A DNA stretch of 64,000 nt from Galeopsis tetrahit (Eukaryota; Streptophyta; Magnoliopsida; Lamiales; Lamiaceae), in contig OY776125.1 in the NCBI GenBank assembly GCA_963675135.1, positions 65,609,441 to 65,673,440 of the forward strand, in the 5' to 3' direction. The notes below the pieces were generated by a model. It saw nothing but the letters and a program-made list of their open reading frames with translations, was not told the DNA's origin and ran no database searches. Numbering within the stretch: position 1 is the stretch's first letter; every line of letters starts with the position of its first letter. The position numbers were made by a program, and so were the translations under genes. Below are positions 24,221-36,344 of this stretch, in pieces.

Positions 24221-24610
24221 TTTCATCTGTTCACATAAAATGTGTTTATTTCTTTTTACACAATTTTAAATAATACTCCCTCCATCCCATACTTGAAGGC
24301 TCAAACCAATTGGGCACGAGTTTTAATGAATGAATTATTTATTAATATTGTGTAAGATAAAGTGGGGGTAGTAAAGACTTTTCAACTATATAAATAGTAA
24401 TAAAGTTACTTTTTAGTGGAATAAAGTAGTAGCATTTGTTGTAATATTGTGATGTTTTAAGGGGAGTGTTTAAAAGTGTTTTTGCTATTTTGGGTAATGT
24501 GTCTTCAAGTATGGGACACTCAAAATGGTAAAAAAGTAGATAAAATAAAAATAAAATAAAGTATGAATATTTAAAAAGAAAAATAATATATTTTATGTGA
24601 ATGGATAGAG
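24221..24610. mobile_element. Stowaway-like MITE, interrupted by another MITE
   Basis: The outer ends, TTTCATCTGTTCACATAAAAT and (reverse complement of the right end) CTCTATCCATTCACATAAAAT, are inverted repeats flanked by TA (24219-24220 and 24611-24612). The inside is split by the element at 24276-24528. Confidence 0.65.
24276..24528. mobile_element. Stowaway-like MITE nested in the previous one
   Basis: It starts CTCCCTCCATCCCATACTTG and ends with the inverted match CAAGTATGGGACACTC (the last bases diverge), with TA on both sides (24274-24275 and 24529-24530). It lies wholly inside the MITE at 24221-24610, so it inserted later. Confidence 0.65.
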
Positions 24611-24612
24611 TA

Positions 24613-26170
24613 ATAATATTTTTTTTATTAAAAATTGATAATTTAAAGTAGTTTTATATGACATATTATGATTTTGAATATTGAAATACTCGTGAAATCC
24701 ACTCATTTACATCATCCAAATAAAAATGAAGTTGATTTCACGCTAAAAACTACTTACTCTGTACCACAGTATCTTTAGCACTACTTTTTTTTAATGTCCC
24801 AAACATATTTTAAATTGAAAACCCTCGATAAACTTCATCCTTACGAAATGTCATTACTTTTGAATTTTTTAATATACATAAGTTGTTAGACTAAGTAATT
24901 AATTTAATTAGTTAATTAGTGGTTATTAAATTGTAACCATATTAGTTGATTACCTAAAGTCTTCCGTATAAATGGGCAAGTGCCTTTTATTTTCTATTAA
25001 TGAAAAATTATTCTTACTTTTAAATAAATCAACTATTTTATTTACTTTATATATAAAATGATTTACAAAATTATCTTTAAATTTCTACCATATTATTACA
25101 CTTTTTTAAAAAGTGTGTTCATTTAAGTATAAAAGGTATTGCATGAGTATCATTAACAATGTTTCTATAATAAATTTTTGTTGTCACTATCTCTATCTTG
25201 TACTCTCCGGGGAAAGCTCCACATGAGCTCTGAGCACGGAGATTAAGAAATACTAATATAATAAGTAGATGTAGTATAATAGATGTAATTGAGAGAGAGA
25301 AAAATATAATTAAATGTGAGGACAATAGTTACCAAAAAAGGAATTAGTAACTTTCATTGAAATGGACAAAAAAAATTGATTAATTTTCACTTGAACGAAG
25401 ATAGTATAAATTTTTTGTGTGTATATTAGTATTCATGTACAAAATGATTGAAAATTAAAGGAAAGAGAAGCGTTAGAATTTACTACTTAAAAAGAGTGAA
25501 GTAGGATGTCAGATGTCTTATCCACCAAAAGCACCAGGAACTTATACCCAATGGATATGCAATATTGGCCTATTGCTCAATACCACCCGTGCAAGAATCA
25601 TTTTCATCTAATTCTATTTCATTTTCCGATTTAATACTCCTTATAAAGCTACCTACACAATTAACATAATTCTCATGTATTGCTCACTCACATGTCACTT
25701 ATTCATCAATGAAGAATACATCATTTTTAATTGATATTTATAAGAATATTAATTTTATGTGTTATTTTCATATAAGTATACATATAATTACAAAATGAGA
25801 GAGTAATATATATATATAATCATTGAAATTTCCTAAATTTTGAGGGTTTAGTGCTCCCTTGACCCATAAGTATATATGCCCGTCTATGAATTAGAGGACT
25901 TATTCACATCGAGTTTGGCTTTAGAATAGATAAAATTTTGTATGAATCCATTTTATACAGGAGTGGAACTCCACTATGATATTTAGTTATACTTTCCTTT
26001 TAATCATAATTGTGTGGATCTTTATAAACTCGTGGGCCATATTATAGATAAATTTTTATATGTAATTAAGTGCATCAATACAATTGAATTTTAAGTGATT
26101 TGAATATATTTTTTATTGTCTAATTAATTTTTTTTACCTATCACATTAAAATTATTGCAATTGAACAATG
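24613..26170. other. Intergenic, with a possible short solo LTR
   Basis: No gene. At about 24755-25110 there is sequence resembling the inside of the Stowaway at 9228. It is interrupted at 24894-25023 by a piece beginning TGTTAGACTAAG that contains TATAAATGGGC and CTATTAATGAAAAATTATTC, as short Copia LTRs do. No clear target duplication was found. The rest is AT-rich with no features. Confidence 0.35.
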
Positions 26171-26374
26171 TGATTTGTAGAAATATATGATTTGTTGAGG
26201 CTAAAGAATTCATGGAGAAATTGAGAAATATGGAATCGATTAATTGAACAACTAGACTCTTCTCTCTTCTATATATGAGAGAATAGAGTTACGGTTTACA
26301 AGAAATGAAAGGGAGTTACAACTGAAATAAAACTAATTAAGAGAACTAACTAATCTTCCCTTGACTTGATTTAA

Positions 26375-29300
26375 CTAATCTCTTCTTGACTTTTTCTCCT
26401 CACCCCCCCTCCCCCCCCCCCCCCCAAGATGGGCATGGATATTGGACAATCTCATCTTGGATTTATGTAGCTCAAAATACTGAGTACCTAGTGATTTTGT
26501 AAAACAATCAGCCAAGTTATCTTTTGTGGAGAGGCTGATCAAATTAATAACACCCTCTTGTATCTTCTCTCTAGTGAAATGACAATCAACTTGGATGTGT
26601 TTGCTTTTATCATGCATGACATGATTGTGAGTCATGTGATACACCGATCGACTATCAGTGTACAATAGTGCAGGAAAAGAATGATCAACCTTGAACTCCT
26701 TCAAAAGATATAACAACCACTGAATTTCACAGGTTGCATAGGCCAATGCCCTATATTCTGCCTCAGCGGATGAACGACTGACGGTTGATTGTTTCTTGGA
26801 CTTCCAAGAAATCAAACTATCTCCAAGAAACACACAATAACCACTAACACTTCGTCTAGTCTCTGGACAGCGTGCCCAATCACTATCTGAAAAGCATTTT
26901 AAGGAAAGGTTTGAGTTAGTACTATAAAAAATCCCTTGTCCTGGAGTGCCTTTTAAGTATCGTAATACTCTTTGAACTGCTGCCAGATCTGCCTCAGTGG
27001 GGGCTTGCATTCTTTGACTTAAAGTCTGCACACTATATGAAATATCAGGCCTAGTGATTGTTAGATACAATAATCTACCAATCAATCTTCTATAAGAAGA
27101 AGGATCGGATAATAAATCTGAATCCATAAAGCAAAATTTTTGTTTGGAATCCATAGGAGTTTTACTAGGCTTACAACCTAAATATCCTGCATCATTAACA
27201 ATATCTATAGCGTATTTTCTTTGACAAAGAAACAAACATTTGCCTCATCTTGCAACCTCAATACCAAGTATATATTTGAGAATACCTAAATCTTTTATAG
27301 TAAAAATGGTATCAATTTCATGTTTAACTCTATTAATCTCAACTAAATCATTTCCACCCAATATTATATCATCTACATATACCAAAAGCACAGTAAAAGA
27401 ATTTTGAGAGGATGGTAGAAACAGAGAATAATCACATTTAGATTGGGTATAACCCAAAATCAGCAAACAACCAGTAAGTTTTTGAAACCATTGCCTAGAG
27501 GCTTGTTTCAAACCATATAAACTCTTATTCAACTTACAAACTCTTGTATATGTAGATGCACAATATCCAGGTGGTGGTTTCATGTATACCTCTTCAACCA
27601 AATCTCCATGTAAGAATGCATTATTTACATATAATTGATGTAAATGCCACCCTTTTGTAACTGCAATAGAAAGTAATACTCTAACAGTGGTTAATTATGC
27701 AACAGGAGAGAATGTATCAAAATAGTCAATACCCTCTTGTTGAGTGTAACCCTTGGCAACTAATCTGGCCTTATATCTTTCTATAGTCCCATCAGCGTTA
27801 TGTTTTATTTTGTACACCCACTTACAACCAATACAATGCTTATTTTTTGGTAAATCAGTCAAAGTCCATGTGTTTGTTGCTTCTAAAGCATCTATTTCTT
27901 TCTTCATAGCATTCTGCCATTCTACCTTAGAACTAGCCTGTTTGTAAGTCCTAGATTCTTGATGAAGAGAAATAGAAGTTATGAAAGTGTAATGTGCAGG
28001 CGAAAGATTAGAAGTAGATAAGTAGTTAGAGATAGGATATCTTACAACAGGTGTTGAACTATTTACACACATATATGCATCCTTACCTTCTTTCTGTTTA
28101 TGATGTTGTAGAGAAGGAGGTAAGTCCAAATTATACACTTGTAGATAAGCCGGAATAGACTTTTCCCTAGCAGATTTTCTAATATTCATATCATTATCAC
28201 AATTATCACTCAATTGGGTAATATTTGTAGTATTATCAGGAGTATCAGAAGTATAATCAATAATTTCTTCTTCTAAATCATGATGAATAAGATCAGAATT
28301 AGGTGTTTGATCATTATTAATTCCTGATTCAATCAAAGATTCACTAATAGGATCAACATATGATGTATGTGGAGAAGTTTCAACATTAGAATCATCATAA
28401 AAGACTGGAAATGTACATTAGGAGAACAAGTAGTATGCTGATTTTTAGAAACCGAGTCAGCTTGCTCTCTTTGCTTGAAAGAGGGAAAAATATGCTCATA
28501 AAATTGGACATTTCTAGATATAACAACACTATAAGTTTCCAAGTGTAATACTTTATATCCTTTTGTGCCTAATGGATAACCCAAGAAAACACCCTTCAAT
28601 GCTCTTTTATCAAATTTGCCACGGTGAGCACTAAGAGTACTAGCATAACACAAACAACCAAAAGTTCTCATATAGGTATAATCAGGTTTCTTATCAAACA
28701 AAACTTCAAAAGATGTCTTGCCTCCCAAAATAGAAGTCGGAATCATATTTAACAAATGTGCCGCTGTAAGGATACATTCATTCCAGAATTCCAAAGGAAC
28801 AGAAGACTGAAAAAATAAAGATCTAGTAATTTGCAAAAGGCTTTGATGTTTTCTTTCAACAATGCCATTTTGCTGAGGTGTTTCCACACAAGAGGTTTGA
28901 TGAATAATTCCTTTATTAGCATAAAAATCTTTGAGCAAGAACTCAGCTCCATTATCGGACCGTAACACCTTAATTTTAATATTAAATTGAGTAAAAATGA
29001 GATTATAGAAAGATTCTAAACAAGTTTTGACCTCTGATTTAGATTTAAGCATGTATATCCAAGTACATCTACTCATATCATCTACAATGGTGAGAAAATA
29101 TTTGTGACCTGTATAAGAAACAATAGCAAAAGGTCCCCAAATGTCACAATGTACTAGATCAAAAACATTCGATGAAACAGTAACACTATCAGAAAATGGC
29201 AGTTTCTTTTGCTTGGAGAAATGACAAACATCGCACTCGTGATCGATATAGGTTTTTATTTGAATATCAGAAATCTTAGACAAGGCTTTGAGTGATACAT

Positions 29301-30966
29301 GCCCCAACCGCTTATGCCAAAGTTTAGTGGAAACATTATTGCTGCTAGGTACATTATGAAAAAGAGAATGATGCTTATAAGAGCCTAGTCTATTGGAGTC
29401 CAGAATGTATAATCCATCCACTTGTTTAGCAAATCCAATCATTGTTAAACTTTGATCCTGCAATACACAAGTATCATTTGAGAAATGGACTACGTAATTG
29501 GATGTTTTAGTTAACTGAGAAATAGACATCAAATTATGAGTAAAGGCAGGCACAAAAAGTACATAATAAAGAATTAAACTTTCAGAAAGTTGAACAGTGC
29601 CTCTAAGAGTAGCTAGTGTTGATTGGGCGTTGGGTAGATTTATCATAATATGCATATGAGTAGTAGTATGGGTAAATAATGATTTATTGCATATCATGTG
29701 ATCAGTTGCACCTGTATCTAGTCCAAGTATTATAAAAATTAGATGCAGATGCATGAAAAGAAGATGTCAAACCTGCAGCAGGTTTGAACCTGTGGAGACT
29801 GGAGCAATGCTAGCAATTGGAGATGAAACATCCACATTATTAGCAGCAGATGTAACAGAACGGTCTATTCGCTTGTTCTTAGCAAACTGCAAGAACTCTT
29901 CAATCATGTCAGAAGAGAATAAAGGGGAAAAATCGGAAGACCCTTTGTCTATGTTGTGCTTTGTATTTCCAGCAAAGGTAGCAGATGGATTTGGTCTAGG
30001 GCCTTTAGGTCCTTTCCACCCAGGGGGGTAGCATATTAGTTGGAAGCATTTATCAATTGTGTGGTTGGTATAACCACAGTGGGTGCATATTGCTCTTTTT
30101 TTTTTTTTTTTTTTATCTTTGATGCTTGGAGTTTTTAAGAAAGGTTTTCTAACATTCATGGCCACAGAATCAAAAGGTCCGGCTAAGTGAGATTGGGTCA
30201 AGGTCCTGCTGGACTCTTCTTGAAGAAGTAGAGAGAAGACCCTAGCTAGAGAGGGCAAATGGGAATTAAGAAGAAGTTGACTTCGTAATGCAGCATATGA
30301 ATCATCCAAGCCAACAAGAAATTTCATGACAGCATCAGAATCTTGTAGAACTTCAAGATTTTGGATCAAATTACAAGTGCATAACCCATAAGAACAACGC
30401 GCTAAAGGTCTATAACTAACATACTCATCCCAAAGAGTCTTGAAGAGATTATAATAATCAATAACAGATAAAGTGCCCATGGATACAGTGCTAAGGGATT
30501 TTTCCAAATGAAACACTTTAGGTCCATCAGACTTCTCATATCGAGCCTTAATTTATAACCAAAGATCCATAGGATTAGTCAAATATAACAGACTGGGGTG
30601 AATGGAAGTAGATACATAATTTAACACCCAAGCTAGAACAAGACTGGTAACACGCATCCAGGCAGAAAATTGTACCTCATCCGTGACAGGAGGAATAGTT
30701 AGAGAACCATCAAGAAACCCAACTTTATTCTTGACTTGCATAGACATAAGAACAGTGCGACACCAAGAATTATAATTGGCACCTTTGAAGCTTTCAAATA
30801 TCACCTGTTGCGCCGGATTATCGCTAGGATGAATGAAGTATGGAGAATTGGGATTTTCGGTTGGACTGGCATATACACGCGGGGGTGGAGCATGATTGAC
30901 GCCATCCGTGGAGTGGCTGCTAACGGCCGGAGTAACATTAGGGGAATCATCTGTGGATACCTCCAT
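26375..30966 (-). pseudogene. Copia gag-pol, nearly full but frame-broken
   Basis: Minus strand, in order: gag at 30966-29767 with a CCHC-type zinc knuckle (CTHCGYTNHTIDKC); protease LDTGATDHM at about 29715; GAG-pre-integrase WHKRLGHVS; integrase with Asp in VHCDIWGPF, Asp in LRSDNGAEF and Glu in NGIVERKHQ; reverse transcriptase from WQNAMKKEIDALE with the YVDDI active site (about 27385); RNase H ending near 26400 with SRSSAEAEYRALAYA. Breaks: one frame change near 30540, two near 29750-29770, one near 28335, TAA in SPVA-stop-LTTVRVLL (about 27696), and TGA in IEVAR-stop (about 27243). A T-run at about 30096-30114 encodes a poly-Lys tract in gag. The broken frames point to an inactive but fairly young copy. 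Confidence 0.9.
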
Positions 30967-32235
30967 TGGAGTGAAACAAAATATGGAGCAGGTTTCTGGG
31001 TTTGAGAACTATAAATGGGCAGTTCAAGAAAATTGGGGAAAAATACGATCAATTTGGAGAAACAGTAGAATAAATTCCAAGAACCAATTTCTAGAATAAA
31101 TTGCCAAGAAAAAATAGGGCAAGATGTTGGTAAGCATAAAATCCCTAAAAGTTAGGGCAGGAGGGAGTATAGAACTCAAAAAATGAATTTCAATGGAGGT
31201 TTAATCGATTGAATTGCAGCGAAAAAAGAGAAACCTAGCTTTGTGAATTTGGATCAAGAATTGATCTCAAAAACTGATACCATGTAGAAATATATGATTT
31301 GTTGAGGCTAGAGAATTCATGGTGATATGACATAATGATGTCATATCTCAACAAGGGATCTGATACATCAAGAATCTCTCATTTGCATTGGTCTGGGAGA
31401 AGGGCCCCTGAGTTTGCCTCCTCCGACTCCCCAGAACAGGAACATGAATAGCTTGTCCTTAAAGGTTTTTGGCACCAGGTCTGATCCTGATAGAAGATTC
31501 CATAGTGATACGGCATAATGGTGTAGGTCTAGAAAGGAAGAGCTACTGATTAGAAACCAAAACAAGAGTTGATCACTTCCTTTCAGGATCAGAAAAGCCT
31601 CTACCCGTGATATGGGTCATGATCTGATCTGATCCCGAACTGATCTGATATTAATCGCCCTATCTCAGACATGACCAGATCTGATGAACATGGACGGAGG
31701 AATAAGGGTCCTCATTCGGTCTTCTCCGCATGACCAGGGCCAGGATGATAAATTGTCTTGGTTGACAAGGAGGAGCAAGCAATCTTGATGTGTCAGAATA
31801 TCTCTGAATACCTCTGCAAATGTATGCACACTACCCGAACAATCAGTTATGTGTCAGAGTCGTACCATGACGTGGCACTATTTGTAACAAACCCTAGATG
31901 CGAGTTTACATATATACCCCTCAAGAACAAGGTATAAAGGCACCCCCTTTTCATTTTAAAAGAGGGCTAAGTTATCTTTTCATTTTGACTATTTACTCTC
32001 ATATACAAAACACTCTTATCTTCTTCATCGTGCTCGACTGACTTGAGCGTCGGAGGTCCGTCGTCGGACACCCCTCCGGCCCGGTTTCTGTGCAGGTCCT
32101 CAGCTCATCAAGGATGTGCATCATTATTCAACATCCAAGGATTTGCAAAGGCCTCATTTAGGTATTTCTTGTTTCAATCTGTTTTTGATTGTGTTCCTTA
32201 TCATTCACTCCTGTGAATTTGATAAGGTCACATCA

Positions 32236-33769
32236 AATGGTGCTGTCTGTGGGAAATTTGAGCTAAGGCGTGAGGATTTTCCTTAATTTCGGGAGGAGCA
32301 CCAAGCTATACCCAGAAATCTGCAAGTAATTGAAGAAATAAAGACACTATCGACATCGCTGGTTGAAAGGCCTCAACTCCCAGATTGGAAGACTAAAAAA
32401 AAATCAACAATGGCGGCATGGGCAAGGTTAGGGATCCGAAACCCTTAAATTGCCTATGAGTCGCCGCCATCTGCACGGGTTGTCAAGGGAGCGCGTTCGC
32501 TCTGATGCTCCTGCTTCACCCACGGTGATTACACCTTCATTGCTCTACCACTCTAAAACGTGGGCGCCGCCTCTCTGCTGCACGCAAAACTACTCCTAAC
32601 TTCCAATCATTCGCGACAGCCATCGCCGTGTTGACGGAAGCGGCAAGCACAACCGCCGCGTCTGGTCCGCGAGCCTGGCCTGTCGTAGGACCATGTGCGC
32701 CTCATTGAATCAACTCAATTCGAGTTAGACAAGTTGAACCACTACAGATCCTCTGTCAGCGGCGTTGTCCACATCAATTCATCGGAGCCTCGCGCATAAA
32801 AAGGGGAAGGCTCGATAGCCCCAGAGCGGAAACCTGCAATCTGAAAATCCAGAAAACTTCCAAATCTGATGATAGGGAGAATTTCGTTCAACGATTTTTC
32901 ATTTCTATTTGTTTGTTTAGTTGGGTGTTTGGAATTTTAACACCTTGGCCATTCTTCCTATTTGTGTATAGGGCTCGGTTTGCTCGCGGTTGTGTATATT
33001 CCATAACATATCACATGTGTTATATGAGTGTTCATAATGTCGAGAAATATTTAGCTTCTTATTTTGCTCGTATTGATTGGTAACAAATAATTGAAATTAT
33101 TCAATCATTTTTCATGGTCACTGTAAACTCATATGTATGCATATGCACATATCTAATGGAACTTAAATTTGTATTAGTAAGAGAAAACAATGATGACCCC
33201 ATAAAGTGCCTAAAACGTGGGGTAGAGGATTGCGAACTACTCATATGAGTTTGGCAGGAAAAACACTCGTGACTTTGATGTTGGAATTTGAAAAAACTTC
33301 AATATTCGAGAGCTAGAATTGCGCGAACAGATGAATTTCGCTTCACAAAAAGGATGGGAGAATGAACTCCACAAATAAATGGACCGAGTCGATTATGTTT
33401 GACAACCTAAGGGAGGTATCTCTGCACTCTTTGTGTGAATCGAAATCATAATATTGCTTAAAGAAAGTGAAGTTATTGAAAAGTTATTTGGATTTAATTT
33501 TCACTTAGAAATTGTTAGAGGAGATTAGGCAAGTTTCAATGCTGAAATTTCATTTGCTTGTTCTGAATATTGTTTTTAGTTATTCTTAATCTTGTAATAA
33601 CTTGTACTTTGGAGATCTCAATGAGACATGGAATTGATAAGAGCAGTCTCTCTTTACCACTACTTCAGAGCAACATATACAAAAAAGGTTGGAGTTCTAA
33701 TCATGTGCTTGAGAATCACATCCTATTAGCCTCAACATGAACTGAGCCTGGATCAGAGAAGAATCGATG
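32236..33769 (+). other. 5' internal region of the LARD-like element
   Basis: After the primer site there is a GC-richer patch (about 32440-32830) with no long frame, standing out from the AT-rich surroundings. It may be a decayed gag or a captured gene fragment. Then come about 900 bp of AT-rich non-coding sequence. I recognise no domain in any frame. Confidence 0.5.
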
Positions 33770-33779
33770 GATTTCATTA

Positions 33780-34035
33780 CAAGAAGAACTCTCCGGAGTA
33801 TAAATATTTCAGAACTCAAACTCTCCAGAGTATAAACAACTCACCGGGGAGTATAAACAACTCATATAAGAGTATAAAATAGAACTCTGAATGAGCAAGT
33901 ACTGCTCCTTATATTCGGAGTATAAACAACTCCCCGAGGAGTATAAACAACTCAGTGAAGAGTATAAAATCTAACTTTGTAAGAGCAAGAGCAGCTCGCT
34001 TCGGAGTATAAACAACTCCCCGAGGAGTATAAATA
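33780..34035 (+). repeat. GGAGTATAAACAACTCC hairpin repeats
   Basis: The word GGAGTATAAACAACTCC and variants recur about eight times, interleaved with CTCCCCGAGGAG. The first forms a 5-bp stem with a 7-nt loop (GGAGT-ATAAACA-ACTCC). The second forms a 4-bp stem with a 4-nt loop. They open the hairpin-rich half of the LARD-like element. Confidence 0.75.
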
Positions 34036-34109
34036 ATTCGCAAAGTCTGGATAAAGAAAAGAGAGGAGAGTTACAAAGAAGACTAATCAGAGGAGAAGAG
34101 AACTCAGAT

Positions 34110-34790
34110 ATTGAAAATATTAAGAAGTGGAGATCCCTAACCGGGATCAGAACCCAAGATGTGGGTCTGAAACATCTTTTATTTTCAAGATAAAATATTA
34201 AGAAGTGGAGATCCCTAACCGGGATCAGAACCCAAGATGTGGGTCTGAAACATCTTTTATTTTCAAGATAAAATATTGAGAAGTAAAGTTCCCTAACCGG
34301 GATCAGAACCCAAGATGTGGGTCTAAAACATTAAATATTTTCAAGAGAAAATATTGAGAAGTAAAGATCCCTAACCGGGATCAGAACCCAAGATGTGGGT
34401 TTGAAACATTAAATATTTTCAAGAGAAAATATTGAGAAGTAAAGATCCCTAACCGGGATCAGAACCCAAGATGTGGGACTGAAACATCTTTTATTTTCAA
34501 GATAAAATATTAAGAAGTGGAGATCCCTAACCAGGATCAGAACCCAAGATGTGGGTCTGAAACATCTTTTATTTTTAAGAGAAAATATTGAGAAGTAAAG
34601 ATCCCTAACCGGGATCAGAACCCAAGATGTGGGTCTGAAACATTAAATATTTTCAAGAGAAAATATTGAGAAGTAGAGATCCCTAACCGGGATCAGAACC
34701 CAAGATGTGGGTCTGAAACATTAAGTATTTTAAAGAGAAAATATTGAAAAGTAGAGACCCCTAACCGGGAAGAGAACTCAAGATCTGAGT
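34110..34790 (+). repeat. 78-bp tandem repeat array
   Basis: The GAACCCAAGATGTGGGT core recurs at 34150, 34228, 34306, 34384, 34462, 34540, 34618 and 34696, with a ninth altered core at 34774, a strict 78-bp period. Each unit reads roughly AAAATATTGAGAAGTAAAG, then ATCCCTAACCGGGATC, then the core and GAAACAT. CCCTAACCGGG is itself a small inverted repeat. Confidence 0.92.
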
Positions 34791-35200
34791 CCAGGATCTG
34801 AAAAACTATGCACTCAGAAAAAATTTCAATTTTCTGAGGACTAGAAGAGAACTCAAGATCTGAGTTCAGGATTTGAAAAATTGTTTACTTAGAAATTTTT
34901 TCAATTTTCTGAGAATGAGAAGAGAACTCAAGATATGATTTCAGGATCTGAAAAATTATGCACTCAGAAAATTTTTCAATTTTCTGAGGATGAGAGAACT
35001 CAAGATCTGAGTTCAGGATCTGAAAAATTATGCACTCAGAAATTTTTTCAATTTTCTGAGGATGAGAAGAGAACTCAAGATATGAGTTCAGGATCTGATA
35101 AATTATACACTTAGAAAAAATTTCAATTTTTTTGAGGTTGAGAAGAGAACTCAAGATATGAGTTTAGGATCTCAAAAATTATTCACTCAGAAATTTGTTC
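34774..35200 (+). repeat. 75-bp tandem repeat array
   Basis: Cores GAACTCAAGATCTGAGTTC or close variants start at 34774, 34849, 34924, 34996, 35071 and 35147 (period 72-78). Each is followed by AGGATCTGAAAAATTATGC and a TTTCAATTTTCTGAGGA segment. A minus-strand repeat frame across it is an artefact of the period being a multiple of three. Confidence 0.9.
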
Positions 35201-35209
35201 AAGAAAAAA

Positions 35210-36090
35210 TATTGTGAAGATAAACGATCTATAATCAAGATCAGAACCCAAAATGTGGGTTCAAGATGTCAAGATATTTTCAAAAGAAAATATTGTGAAG
35301 CTAAATGATCCGTGATCAGGATCAGAACCCAAGATGTGGGTTCAAGATGTCAAGATATTTTCAAGAGAAAATATTGAGAAGTTAAAGGATCCGTGATCAG
35401 GATCAGAACCCAAGATATGGGTTCAAGATGTTAAAATATTTTCAAAAGAAAATATTGTGAAGCTAAATGATCCGTGATCAGGATCAGAACCCAAGATGTG
35501 GGTTCAAGATGTCAAGATATTTTCAAGAGAAAATATTGAGAAGTTAAAGGATCCATGTTCAGGATCAGAACCCAAGATGTGGGTTCAAGATGTCAAGATA
35601 TTTTCAAGAGAAAATATTGAGAAGTTAAGAGATCCGTGATCAGGATCAGAACCCAAGATGTGGGTCTGAAACATTTTAGAATGGGAGATCCTTAATCAGG
35701 ATCAGAACCCAAGATGTGGGTTCAAGATGTCAAAATATTTTCAAAAGAAAATATTGAGAAGTATAGTTAAAGGATCAAGATATGGGTTCAAGATGTTAAA
35801 ATATTTTCAAGAAAAAATATTGAGAAGCTAAAGGATCCTTGATCAGAACCCAAGATGTGGGTTCAAGATGTCAAGATATTTTCAAGAGAAAATATTGAGA
35901 AGATAAAGGATCCGTGATTAGGATCAGAACCCAAGATGTGGGTTCAAGACGTTAAAAATATTTTCAAGAGAAAATATTGTGAAGTAAAGAAATTTGTGAT
36001 CAGGATCAGAACCCAAGATGTGAGTGTGAAACAGTTTAGAAGGGGAGATCCTTAATCAGGATCAGAACCCAAGATGTGGATTCGAAAAGT
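35210..36090 (+). repeat. 81-bp tandem repeat array
   Basis: Cores GAACCCAAGATGTGGGTTC start at 35244, 35325, 35406, 35487, 35568, 35649, 35705, 35846, 35927, 36009 and 36065, mostly 81 bp apart, with 56-bp deleted units and one unit lacking the left core half (about 35775). Units also contain GATCCGTGATCAGGATC, another inverted repeat. Confidence 0.9.
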
Positions 36091-36344
36091 AAAAAAATAT
36101 TTCCAAGTAAAAAAAACTACTAGATATTGAAGCAGTCACTAATCTTAAGATTGCAAGATCGTATAGACAGGATCAAAAGATAAAATATCGTTCGAATTAG
36201 AATACTAATTGCAAAAGATATGAACCGAAATATTCAAAGATGAGCAGTCATAATCTTTTCTTGAGAAAAGAACTTAGCTCTAGAGAGAAATTATTTTGAA
36301 CCATTTATTAGAGCATATAATGGCATAGAATAGGGGGGAGTGGA
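36091..36344 (+). other. 3' internal end and polypurine tract of the LARD-like element
   Basis: About 250 bp of AT-rich non-coding DNA end in TAGGGGGGAGTGGA (36331-36344), the polypurine tract that primes plus-strand synthesis, directly before the right LTR. Confidence 0.75.

Noticed and set aside
24894..25023. Firm solo-LTR call
   Set aside because: The content is LTR-like, but no target duplication or clear terminal match was found, so it is only mentioned.
26403..26425. C-run as sequencing artefact only
   Set aside because: Its position exactly inside the 3' LTR makes it the polypurine tract, although its precise length may be unreliable.
34885..35154. Minus-strand 89-residue repeat protein
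   Set aside because: It arises from the 75-bp tandem array (multiple of three) in a non-coding element.
33780..36090. CRISPR-like array
   Set aside because: Regular repeats with no unique spacers. It is a plant LTR element and units are contiguous tandem repeats.
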